Positions 1 through 9,688 of a stretch of 64,000 nucleotides of DNA are shown here, piece after piece. Made by a program: the position numbers and the translations under genes. The notes under the pieces are model-generated. The model made no database searches, had not been told where the DNA came from, and saw only the letters and a program-made list of their open reading frames with translations. Numbering within the stretch: position 1 is the first letter of the stretch; each line of letters opens with the position of its first letter. Origin of the DNA: Rubrivivax sp. (GTDB lineage Bacteria; Pseudomonadota; Gammaproteobacteria; Burkholderiales; Burkholderiaceae_C); the NCBI GenBank assembly GCA_027484825.1, contig JAIXSE010000021.1, forward strand, positions 186,001 to 250,000, given 5' to 3'.

Positions 1-704
1 TGGGTCGTCAGCGCGGCAACCTGGCTAGAGCTCAGCGCGGCCACCTGGTCGGTGCCCAGGGCATGGACGGCGGCGGTGCTCAGGGCCTTGACGGCATCCG
101 AGGTCAGCGCGGCGGCCTGGTCGGAATTCAGGGCGGCGGCCTGGGTGCTGGAGATGGCAGCGGCTTGCTGGGTGCCCAGGGCGGCGACGCCGTCGGTGGC
201 AATGGTGGCGACCTGCGCGGAGCTCAGCGCGCGGATCTGGTCCGTCTTCAGGGCCTGCAGGTCGTCGGAGGTCAGGGTGCTGATCAGCGAGGTGGAGATG
301 GCGGCCACCTGCTGGCTGCTCAGCGACCGGATCTGGTCGGAGCCCAACGCATTCAGGTCATCGGACTCGAGATTGCGCACCTGCTGCGTGGTCAGCGAGC
401 CCACCTGCCGGGTGGTCATCGCACCGAACTGCTCCGAGCCCAGCGCATTGAGCTGCTCGGTCGTCAGGGTGCGGATCGCCGCGGTGCTCAGCACCTGCAG
501 GTCCTGCGACTCGATGGCAGCGATGTTGCTGGTCGTGAACAACGACACGGCCTTGGTGCCCAGCGAGGCAAATTGCTCGGTGGTCAGGGCCTGGAACTGA
601 TCGGTGGTGAACGCCGCCCAGTCCTCGCTGGTCAGTCGCGCGAGCGTCGTGGACGTCAGCGTCTGGATCTGGTCGGTGGACAGGTTGGTAATGAGCGATG
701 CCAT
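1..704 (-). CDS. Octapeptide-repeat protein, 5' part only (runs off left edge)
   Basis: Reading leftward from an ATG at 704-702 there is an open frame of 234 codons with no stop before the window edge. After a 7-residue start (MASLITN) the protein is an unbroken series of 28 complete 8-residue units of the form L-[ST]-[ST]-x-Q-[VI]-x-A, for example LSTDQIQT, LTTEQFAS, LSSQQVAA and LGTDQVAA. A GGAG lies about 8 bases before the ATG. Large Thr/Ser/Gln/Ala-rich repeat proteins of this style occur in Burkholderiales and are usually annotated only as repeat or putative surface proteins. There is no N-terminal signal peptide, so any export would need another route, such as a C-terminal type I secretion signal outside this window. 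Function unknown. The C-terminal part and neighbours on that side are not visible. Confidence 0.75.
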   Translation of the reverse strand, partial: MASLITNLSTDQIQTLTSTTLARLTSEDWAAFTTDQFQALTTEQFASLGTKAVSLFTTSNIAAIESQDLQVLSTAAIRTLTTEQLNALGSEQFGAMTTRQVGSLTTQQVRNLESDDLNALGSDQIRSLSSQQVAAISTSLISTLTSDDLQALKTDQIRALSSAQVATIATDGVAALGTQQAAAISSTQAAALNSDQAAALTSDAVKALSTAAVHALGTDQVAALSSSQVAALTT

Positions 705-1160
705 CTTTGAAGCTCCGTGGGACTATGGGCCGGTGCGCCCATAGGCGCTCGTTGTCGAATTCAAACTGCAGGGGGGTCGAGCGACCGGCTCCCGTCATTC
801 GGTTTTCGGACACGAATTGACAAACTTGAGCCAGCTCAGAAATGGTATGGCGCTTGGCTTTACGTTGAAGCAAACAAAAGGCGCCCTTGTCGGCCTCAGT
901 TCACGGTTACAAGAGCTGCGTACAGCCCGTGGATGCGGGGGTTCAGGGACTTGCGTTCAGCCCCTGTTCATCGGCCTTTCAGCGCGCTGGTCAAGCCAGG
1001 CGACACGCCGCAGCAGTGGCGGCGTGACAAAAGTCGCATGTCAGGAATGTTGCTCGGGCCGGGGTCGAGCTTGATATATGTCGCGCTGGTTTTGTGTCGC
1101 CGCTGACAAGGTTTCAGTGACGTTTTTCGCGGCGCCTCGAATCGGGGGTTCCGACCCGAC
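705..1160. other. Gene-free intergenic stretch
   Basis: About 455 bases between the start of the octapeptide-repeat gene and the end of the GntR regulator gene. The open frames here have no family signature and no convincing ribosome binding site. It should contain the promoter of the leftward repeat gene. A weak sigma70-like pair (TTGCTT, then CATACC after 18 bases, read on the minus strand near 830-875) is the best I can see, and I do not trust it enough to list it separately. Confidence 0.4.
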
Positions 1161-1835
1161 TTATTGCGCGGTGGGGGCGGTATGTCCGGTCGCTTTGAGG
1201 CCGTGCTCGAAATGCAAACGCATCAATCGGGCCACGGTGTCCGGATCACGTTGCAACAAAGCGTGAAGAATGTCGCGGTGTTCCTGCAGCGAGTCCTGCA
1301 GGCGACCCTGCATAAAGAGGGAATGGTGCCGGTTGAGTTTCATCACCCGGCGCAAGTCGGTGATGAATTGCAGGCGCCAGCGGTTGCCGTCGAGTTCAAT
1401 GATGCGCAGATGAAAGCGCTCATTGGCGGCGAAGAACTGTTCCCGGTCCGGCAGGGAGGCTTCCAGCGCGTCGTGCAGCGCCTTCAATTCCGCCAGTTCC
1501 GACTCCGAGCCCCGGCGGGCCACCTGGGCGGCGGCATCACTCTCCAGCAGGGACAGCAGCTGGTAGGCCTCCCGCACGTCCCGCTCCGACATCTCGGTCA
1601 CGTAGGCGCCGCGGCGCACCCGCATCGTCACCAGGCCTTCGCTGGCCAGCACCTTCAGCGCTTCGCGCAGGGGCGTGCGGCTGATGCCCAGCTCGGCGCA
1701 GAGCTTGAGCTCGTCAATCCAGCTGCCCGGCTCCAGCTCCCGATGGAAGATGCGCTGGCGCAGCCGCTCCGCGACCTCTTCATAGAGGGCGCGCGGGGCC
1801 AGCGGGGCCGACATCGACGAGGGCAGGGGTGACAT
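1161..1835 (-). CDS. GntR-family transcriptional regulator, FCD subfamily
   Basis: A 224-residue protein with an N-terminal winged helix-turn-helix (about residues 15-80; recognition segment ELGISRTPLREALKVL) and a C-terminal all-helical FCD ligand-binding domain. The FCD histidines expected to bind metal are visible in ANERFHLR, QEHRDIL and LHFEHG. FCD regulators normally sense small organic acids and repress adjacent catabolic genes. It is divergent from the methylmalonyl-CoA mutase operon across 165 bases that include a perfect 16-bp palindrome, so control of propionyl-CoA or methylmalonyl-CoA metabolism is the likely role (inference). No good Shine-Dalgarno precedes the ATG at 1835; an internal ATG seven codons later is possible. 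Confidence 0.88.
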   Translation of the reverse strand: MSPLPSSMSAPLAPRALYEEVAERLRQRIFHRELEPGSWIDELKLCAELGISRTPLREALKVLASEGLVTMRVRRGAYVTEMSERDVREAYQLLSLLESDAAAQVARRGSESELAELKALHDALEASLPDREQFFAANERFHLRIIELDGNRWRLQFITDLRRVMKLNRHHSLFMQGRLQDSLQEHRDILHALLQRDPDTVARLMRLHFEHGLKATGHTAPTAQ

Positions 1836-1941
1836 ATAAGAAGAGAGGAGGAGCCAAGCGACGCGGGCGACTGACGCACTGCTTTTGCGGTTCGTCAGTC
1901 TGGATCCCTGCGCTTGGCGTCAGAGTGTAGTCAAATCTTGC

Positions 1942-1957
1942 ATTCATAATTATGAAT
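1942..1957. promoter_or_regulatory. Perfect 16-bp palindrome, probable GntR/FCD operator
   Basis: ATTCATAATTATGAAT is identical to its own reverse complement. It lies between the divergent regulator gene (start 1835) and the mutase gene (start 2001), centred about 50 bases before the mutase start. It is strikingly AT-rich in a GC-rich genome. Position and symmetry fit an operator for the dimeric FCD regulator; binding is inferred. Confidence 0.6.
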
Positions 1958-2000
1958 AAGCGGGGCGCTATGATCGCCATCGCCTCAGGAGATAGCTTTC

Positions 2001-4250
<2,250 letters not shown>

Positions 4251-4254
4251 GGCG

Positions 4255-5283
4255 ATGCGCTCACCCGTTTTGGCCCCGCTGGCGCAGGACATCCTCGCCG
4301 CGCCCGGCCCCCGCCAGCGCCGCGCCATGGCCAAGGCCATCACGCTGCTGGAGTCCACCCGGGCCGACCATCGCGCCCAGGCCGATGCGCTGCTCACCGA
4401 GCTGCTGCCGCACACCGGCGCGTCGTTCCGCCTGGGCATCTCCGGCGTGCCGGGCGTGGGCAAGAGCACCTTCATCGAGACGCTGGGGCTGTCGCTGATC
4501 GAGCAGGGGCACCGCGTGGCGGTGCTGGCCATCGACCCCTCCAGCAGCGTCTCCGGCGGCTCCATCCTCGGCGACAAGACCCGCATGGAGCGCCTGTCCA
4601 TGGACGAGCGCGCCTACATCCGGCCCAGTCCTTCCAGCGGCACGCTGGGCGGCGTGGCGGAAAAGACCCGCGAGGCCATGCTGGTCTGCGAGGCGGCCGG
4701 GTTTGATGTGGTGATCGTTGAGACCGTCGGCGTCGGCCAGAGCGAAACCGCCGTGGCTGGCATGACCGACATGTACTGCCTGCTTCAACTGCCCAACGCC
4801 GGGGACGACCTCCAGGCCATCAAGAAGGGCGTGATGGAGCTGGCGGACCTGGTGATGATCAACAAGGCCGACCTGGACGATGCCGCAGCCACCCGCGCGC
4901 AGGCCCAGATCACCTCGTCGCTGCGGCTCTACGGCATGCATCGGCGCACCGCGCCCGAGGTGGCGGCCGCAGCCTGGCAGCCGCGGGTGATGCGCCTGTC
5001 CGCACTGAAGGGGCAGGGCCTGGCCGAGTTCTGGTCCGCCGTGACGGAATTCAGGACGGTCCAGCAGCGCAACGGCGGGCTGGCCCACAAACGACGCCAA
5101 CAGGCCCGCACCTGGATGTGGGAGCGCATCCAGGCCGGCCTGCAGCAACAGTTCATGTCCGCCCCTGCCGTGCGGCAGGTGATGGACGAGACCCTGGCCC
5201 AGGTGCTGGAAGGCCGGCTGGCCGCCTCGACGGCGGCACGTCGGCTGCTCGCACGATTCTCCGGAGACAACACAGATGCATGA
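4255..5283 (+). CDS. meaB: MeaB/ArgK-type GTPase, methylmalonyl-CoA mutase chaperone
   Basis: 342 residues, G3E-family P-loop GTPase. Walker [10 protein letters not shown] is at residues 64-72, followed by AIDPSS, a switch region [10 protein letters not shown], and MINKAD as the guanine-specificity NKxD motif. MeaB proteins gate loading of adenosylcobalamin onto the mutase and protect it from inactivation. The older name ArgK (LAO/AO transport kinase) reflects an earlier assignment. It starts 4 bases after the mutase stop and its end overlaps the next gene by 8 bases, so translational coupling is likely. Confidence 0.95.
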   Translation: MRSPVLAPLAQDILAAPGPRQRRAMAKAITLLESTRADHRAQADALLTELLPHTGASFRLGISGVPGVGKSTFIETLGLSLIEQGHRVAVLAIDPSSSVSGGSILGDKTRMERLSMDERAYIRPSPSSGTLGGVAEKTREAMLVCEAAGFDVVIVETVGVGQSETAVAGMTDMYCLLQLPNAGDDLQAIKKGVMELADLVMINKADLDDAAATRAQAQITSSLRLYGMHRRTAPEVAAAAWQPRVMRLSALKGQGLAEFWSAVTEFRTVQQRNGGLAHKRRQQARTWMWERIQAGLQQQFMSAPAVRQVMDETLAQVLEGRLAASTAARRLLARFSGDNTDA

Positions 5284-6808
5284 CATTCAACAAATGCTCG
5301 AGAACAAGCGCGAGCAGGCCCGCCAGGGCGGTGGGGAACGCCGGATCGCGGCGCAGCACGGAAAGGGCAAGCTGACCGCGCGAGAGCGGCTGGACCTGCT
5401 GTTTGATGACGGCACCTTCGAAGAATGGGACATGTTCGTTGAGCACCGCTGCGTGGACTTCGGCATGGCTGACCAGCGCATCCCGGGCGACGGCGTGGTG
5501 ACCGGCTACGGCATGATCAACGGCCGTCTGGCCTTTGCCTTCAGCCAGGACTTCACCGTCTTCGGCGGCGCGCTGTCCGAGGCCCATGCGGAGAAGATCT
5601 GCAAGGTGATGGACCAGGCGATGAAGGTGGGCGCACCGGTGATCGGCCTGAATGATTCGGGCGGCGCCCGCATCCAGGAAGGCGTGGCCTCCCTGGGGGG
5701 CTATGCCGAGGTCTTCCAGCGCAATGTGATGGCGTCCGGGGTGATTCCGCAGATCAGCATGATCATGGGTCCCTGTGCCGGCGGCGCGGTCTATTCCCCG
5801 GCCATGACCGACTTCATCTTCATGGTGAAGGACTCCAGCTACATGTTTGTCACCGGGCCGGAAGTGGTCAAGACGGTGACGCATGAGGAAGTCACGGCTG
5901 AAGAACTGGGCGGCGCCGCCACGCACACCAGCCGCAGCGGCGTGGCCGACCTGGCGCTGGAGAACGACGTCGAAGCCATCCTGATGCTGCGGCGCTTCTT
6001 CAACTACCTGCCGCTCAACAACCGCGAGAAGGCGCCGTGCCGCCCCAGCGGGGATCCCGGCAGCCGGCTGGACCATTCCCTGGACACGCTGGTGCCGGAC
6101 AACCCCAACAAGCCCTACGACATGAAGGAGCTGATCCTGAAGGTGGTGGACGACGGCGACTTCTTCGAGCTGCAGCCGGAGAACGCCAAGAACATCATCA
6201 CCGGATTCGGCCGCATGGAAGGGCAGACCGTGGGCATCGTGGCCAACCAGCCGCTGGTGCTGGCGGGCTGCCTGGACATCCGCAGCAGCATCAAGGCGGC
6301 GCGCTTCGTGCGCTTTTGCGACGCCTTCAACATTCCGGTGATCACCTTCGTGGATGTGCCGGGCTTCATGCCGGGCACCAGCCAGGAATACGGCGGCATC
6401 ATCAAGCATGGGGCCAAGCTGCTGTATGCCTATGCGGAATGCACGGTGCCCAAGGTGACGGTGATCACTCGCAAGGCCTACGGCGGCGCTTATGACGTGA
6501 TGAGCTCCAAGCATCTGCGCGGCGATGTGAACTTCGCCTGGCCCAATGCCGAGATTGCGGTGATGGGCGCCAAGGGCGCGGTGGAGATCATCTTCCGTGA
6601 GGACAAGAACGATCCGGCCAAGCTGGCGGCGCGGGAGGCGGAATACAAGGAGCGGTTTGCCAACCCGTTCGTGGCGGGGGCGCGGGGCTTCATCGACGAT
6701 GTGATCCAGCCGCATGAAACGCGCAAGCGCATCTGCCGCTCGCTTGTGATGCTGAAGGACAAGCAAGTCGACAACCCCTGGCGCAAGCACGGCAACATTC
6801 CTCTGTGA
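5276..6808 (+). CDS. pccB: Propionyl-CoA carboxylase, beta (carboxyltransferase) subunit
   Basis: 510 residues. Two carboxyltransferase halves are visible: the N-terminal half with [19 protein letters not shown] (acyl-CoA side) and [13 protein letters not shown], and the C-terminal half with [25 protein letters not shown] (biotin side) and [13 protein letters not shown]. It transfers the carboxyl group from carboxybiotin to propionyl-CoA, giving (S)-methylmalonyl-CoA. The start ATG overlaps the end of meaB and has GGAG upstream. Co-location with the mutase makes propionyl-CoA the likely substrate rather than acetyl-CoA or methylcrotonyl-CoA. Confidence 0.94.
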   Translation: MHDIQQMLENKREQARQGGGERRIAAQHGKGKLTARERLDLLFDDGTFEEWDMFVEHRCVDFGMADQRIPGDGVVTGYGMINGRLAFAFSQDFTVFGGALSEAHAEKICKVMDQAMKVGAPVIGLNDSGGARIQEGVASLGGYAEVFQRNVMASGVIPQISMIMGPCAGGAVYSPAMTDFIFMVKDSSYMFVTGPEVVKTVTHEEVTAEELGGAATHTSRSGVADLALENDVEAILMLRRFFNYLPLNNREKAPCRPSGDPGSRLDHSLDTLVPDNPNKPYDMKELILKVVDDGDFFELQPENAKNIITGFGRMEGQTVGIVANQPLVLAGCLDIRSSIKAARFVRFCDAFNIPVITFVDVPGFMPGTSQEYGGIIKHGAKLLYAYAECTVPKVTVITRKAYGGAYDVMSSKHLRGDVNFAWPNAEIAVMGAKGAVEIIFREDKNDPAKLAAREAEYKERFANPFVAGARGFIDDVIQPHETRKRICRSLVMLKDKQVDNPWRKHGNIPL

Positions 6809-6813
6809 GTGTG

Positions 6814-6870
6814 GGCCCCCCAGTCGCTTCGCTCCTGCCCCCAAGGGGCGCCACCCAGCGGCCCGGTGGA
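6814..6870 (+). repeat. REP-like extragenic repeat, copy 1 of 3
   Basis: A 57-base unit beginning GGCCCCCCAGTCGCTTCGCT and ending in GGTGGA. It starts 5 bases after the pccB stop codon. CCCC/GGGG tracts around CCAAGG give hairpin potential. The family resembles short repetitive extragenic elements common in Comamonadaceae-related genomes. Confidence 0.75.
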
Positions 6871-6875
6871 TTGTT

Positions 6876-6932
6876 GGCCCCCCAGTCGCTGTGCTCCTGC
6901 CCCCAAGGGGCGCCGCCCAGCGGCCTGGTGGA
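6876..6932 (+). repeat. REP-like extragenic repeat, copy 2 of 3
   Basis: Second 57-base unit, 62 bases downstream of the first and differing by a few substitutions (for example GTCGCTGTGCT for GTCGCTTCGCT, and CGCCGCCC for CGCCACCC). Same orientation. Confidence 0.75.
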
Positions 6933-6935
6933 TAT

Positions 6936-6992
6936 GGCCCCCCAGTCGCTTCGCTCCTGCCCCCGAGGGGCGCCACCCAGCGGCCTGGCGGA
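6936..6992 (+). repeat. REP-like extragenic repeat, copy 3 of 3
   Basis: Third 57-base unit, 60 bases after the second, with CCCCGAGGGG in place of CCCCAAGGGG. The array ends 92 bases before the pccA start and fills most of the pccB-pccA gap. Confidence 0.75.
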
Positions 6993-7084
6993 GCCAGTTC
7001 CGCGGGTGTGGCTGGAGGGGCAATGCCAGAGTTCGTCTGTGTTTTTTTGGGTGCCTGGAAGGGTACTGAAAGGTGGGTAGCACC

Positions 7085-9133
7085 ATGTTCAAGAAGATTC
7101 TGATTGCCAACCGTGGCGAGATCGCCTGCCGCGTGATCCAGACGGCGCGCCGCATGGGCATTGCGACGGTGGCCGTGTATTCGGAGGCGGACAAGGACGC
7201 GCGCCATGTGGAGCTGGCCGATGAGGCCGTGCTGCTGGGCCCGGCGCCTTCGCGCGAGTCGTATCTGGTGGCGGACAAGATCCTGGCTGCGGCGCGTCAG
7301 ACCGGCGCCGAAGCCATCCATCCCGGCTACGGCTTCCTGTCGGAGAACGAGGACTTCGCCCGCCGCGTGGAAGAGGAAGGCCTGGTGTTCATCGGGCCCA
7401 AGCACTATTCCATCGCCGCCATGGGCGACAAGATCGCCTCCAAAAAGCTCGCCGGGGAAGCGCGGGTCAACACCATCCCCGGCCACAACGAGCCGATCGA
7501 GTCGGCGGAAGCGGCGGTGCAGATCGCCCAGCGGGTCGGTTATCCGGTGATGATCAAGGCCAGCGCCGGCGGTGGCGGCAAAGGCCTGCGTGTGGCCTTC
7601 AACGACAAGGAATGCTTCGAAGGCTTCACCAGCTGCCGCAATGAAGCCCGCAACAGCTTCGGCGACGACCGGGTCTTCATGGAGAAGTTCGTCGAGGAGC
7701 CGCGCCACATCGAGATCCAGGTGCTGGGCGACAGCCACGGCGAGGTGGTCTATCTGTGGGAGCGCGAATGCTCCATCCAGCGCCGCCACCAGAAGGTGAT
7801 CGAGGAAGCGCCGTCCCCCTTCATCAGCGAAGCCACCCGCCGCGCGATGGGCGAGCAGGCGGTGGCCCTGGCCAAGGCGGTGAAGTACCAGAGCGCCGGC
7901 ACGGTGGAATTCGTGGTGGGCAAGGACCAGAGCTTTTACTTCCTGGAGATGAACACTCGTCTGCAGGTGGAGCATCCGGTCACCGAATGCATCACCGGGC
8001 TGGACCTGGTGGAGCAGATGATCCGCGTGGCCGCCGGTGAGCGCCTGTCCTTCCGGCAGGAAGACCTCAAGCGCGACGGCTGGGCGATTGAATGCCGCAT
8101 CAATGCGGAAGATCCGTTCCGCAACTTCCTGCCGTCCACCGGCCGTCTGGTCAAGTACCAGCCGCCGGAGACGTCCATGGTGGCGGCCCAGCCGGAACGC
8201 TTTGGCGTGCGGGTGGATACCGGCGTCTATGAAGGCGGCGAGATCCCGATGTTCTATGACTCGATAATCGCCAAGCTCATCGTGCATGGCAGCGACCGCG
8301 CCGATGCCATCGCCAAGATGCGGGAAGCGCTCAACGGCTTCGTCATTCGCGGCATCTCCAGCAACATCCCCTTCCAGTCGGCGCTGCTGGCGCATCCGGA
8401 CTTCCAGGCGGGCCACTTCAACACCGGATTCATCGCGCAGCACTATGCCGGCGGCTTCCATGCGGAAGACGTGCCGCATGACGACCCCGGTTTCCTGGTG
8501 GCACTGGCCGGTTTCATCCGCCGCAAGGCGCGCGAGCGCGAGGCCGGCATCAGCGGCCAACTGCCCGGCCATGAGGTCAAGGTGGAGACCGACTACGTGG
8601 CGGTGGTGAATGAAGGCAGCGGGCGCTTCAGCCGTTTCCCGATGAGCATCACCGAATATGTCGGCAGCCTGGGTGAGGCGCTGGTGACGGTGGGCGGCGG
8701 ACAGTCGTACCGCATCGTCAGCCAGTCGCGGCTGAACGACATCCGCATCAGCGGCACGGTGAATGGCCGCGCCTTCACGGCGCAGGCCGAGCGCGGCACG
8801 CCCAAGGCACCGCTGGCCTACCGCATCCAGCACAACGGGCGGGCGATCGAGGTGACGGTGCTGTCGCCGCGCGCCGCCGAGCTGCATCAGCTCATGCCCT
8901 ACAAGGCGCCGCCGGACACCAGCAAGCAACTGCTGTCCCCGATGCCGGGCCTGCTGGTGCACATTGCCGTGCAGCCGGGGCAGACGGTGCAGGCCGGTGA
9001 GCGCCTGGCGGTCATCGAGGCGATGAAGATGGAGAACATCCTCACCGCCAGCCAGGACGCGAAGGTGGCCGAGGTGCTGGCCAAGACCGGCGAAAGCCTG
9101 GCGGTGGATCAGCCGATCCTGCGCTTCGTATGA
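7085..9133 (+). CDS. pccA: Acetyl/propionyl-CoA carboxylase, alpha subunit (biotin carboxylase plus biotin carrier)
   Basis: 682 residues. An N-terminal biotin carboxylase ([21 protein letters not shown]-grasp segment [12 protein letters not shown], and [14 protein letters not shown] around the active site) is followed by a linking domain and a C-terminal biotinyl carrier domain. The biotin attachment motif EAMKMEN is present with Lys648. It carboxylates its own biotin using ATP and bicarbonate and works with pccB. I chose the ATG at 7085 because AGGTGG lies 8 bases upstream and the protein then begins with the canonical [11 protein letters not shown]; an in-frame GTG at 7073 is less likely. 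It is separated from pccB by three REP-like repeats. Confidence 0.95.
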   Translation: MFKKILIANRGEIACRVIQTARRMGIATVAVYSEADKDARHVELADEAVLLGPAPSRESYLVADKILAAARQTGAEAIHPGYGFLSENEDFARRVEEEGLVFIGPKHYSIAAMGDKIASKKLAGEARVNTIPGHNEPIESAEAAVQIAQRVGYPVMIKASAGGGGKGLRVAFNDKECFEGFTSCRNEARNSFGDDRVFMEKFVEEPRHIEIQVLGDSHGEVVYLWERECSIQRRHQKVIEEAPSPFISEATRRAMGEQAVALAKAVKYQSAGTVEFVVGKDQSFYFLEMNTRLQVEHPVTECITGLDLVEQMIRVAAGERLSFRQEDLKRDGWAIECRINAEDPFRNFLPSTGRLVKYQPPETSMVAAQPERFGVRVDTGVYEGGEIPMFYDSIIAKLIVHGSDRADAIAKMREALNGFVIRGISSNIPFQSALLAHPDFQAGHFNTGFIAQHYAGGFHAEDVPHDDPGFLVALAGFIRRKAREREAGISGQLPGHEVKVETDYVAVVNEGSGRFSRFPMSITEYVGSLGEALVTVGGGQSYRIVSQSRLNDIRISGTVNGRAFTAQAERGTPKAPLAYRIQHNGRAIEVTVLSPRAAELHQLMPYKAPPDTSKQLLSPMPGLLVHIAVQPGQTVQAGERLAVIEAMKMENILTASQDAKVAEVLAKTGESLAVDQPILRFV

Positions 9134-9144
9134 GGACGGCCGCC

Positions 9145-9609
9145 ATGAGCGACAAACCCTATCGCATCCTGGGCATCCAGCAAATTGCCATCGGCGGGCC
9201 GGACAAGCAGGCGCTGCGGCGCCTGTGGGTGGACGTGCTGGGCCTGAGCGTGACCGGCCAGTTCAGTTCCGAGCGTGAGAACGTCGATGAGGACATCTGC
9301 ACCATCGGCAGTGGCCCGCACCGGGTGGAGGTGGACCTGATGCAGCCGATGGACCCGGACAAGAAGCCGGCGGTGCACGCCACGCCGCTGAACCATGTGG
9401 GGCTGTGGGTGGATGATCTGCCCAAAGCGGTGGAATGGATGACCGCGCACGGAGTGCGCTTCGCGCCGGGCGGCATCCGCCAAGGGGCCGCTGGTTATGA
9501 CATCTGCTTCATCCATCCCAAGAGCAACGACGAGTTTCCGATCGGCGGGGAGGGCGTGCTGATTGAGCTGGTGCAGGCGCCGCCGGACGTGGTTGCGGCG
9601 TTGGGCTGA
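9145..9609 (+). CDS. VOC-family protein, probable methylmalonyl-CoA epimerase
   Basis: 154 residues with two glyoxalase/VOC beta-alpha-beta-beta-beta modules: GIQQIAIGG...WVDVLGL first, [10 protein letters not shown]...[10 protein letters not shown] second. The operon already encodes the carboxylase that makes (S)-methylmalonyl-CoA and the mutase that needs the (R) form, so an epimerase is the missing step and the best assignment. The usual first metal-ligand His of epimerases (DHIxIAV) is a Gln here (QQIAIGG), while His in LNHVG and Glu in IELVQ are kept. Another VOC activity cannot be excluded. The ATG at 9145 has AGGA 8 bases upstream; an ATG at 9130 overlapping the pccA stop is the alternative. 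Confidence 0.72.
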   Translation: MSDKPYRILGIQQIAIGGPDKQALRRLWVDVLGLSVTGQFSSERENVDEDICTIGSGPHRVEVDLMQPMDPDKKPAVHATPLNHVGLWVDDLPKAVEWMTAHGVRFAPGGIRQGAAGYDICFIHPKSNDEFPIGGEGVLIELVQAPPDVVAALG

Positions 9610-9688
9610 GCCACTTAACCGTTGCCAATGGAGATGATGGGACATTGTCATCCCCCATCCGGGAGAGTGAACCGGCGCCCCCGGCGAC

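Noticed and set aside
1-1000. CRISPR array suggested by regular repetition
   Set aside because: The 24-base periodicity is diverged between units and keeps one reading frame; there are no identical repeats with unique spacers.
1836-2000. Cobalamin riboswitch before the B12-dependent mutase
   Set aside because: The 165-base divergent region is too short for regulator promoter plus a full cobalamin riboswitch, and no B12-box-like sequence is visible.
6809-7080. Short ORFs translating the three tandem repeats
   Set aside because: The frames only read through the REP-like repeats; composition is repeat-derived and the same sequence family occurs outside genes after dapD.
5153-8962. A 1269-residue open frame on the minus strand
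   Set aside because: It is antisense to meaB, pccB and pccA. In high-GC DNA the complementary frame of long genes often stays open, and its translation is His/Gly/Ala/Arg-rich with no domain.
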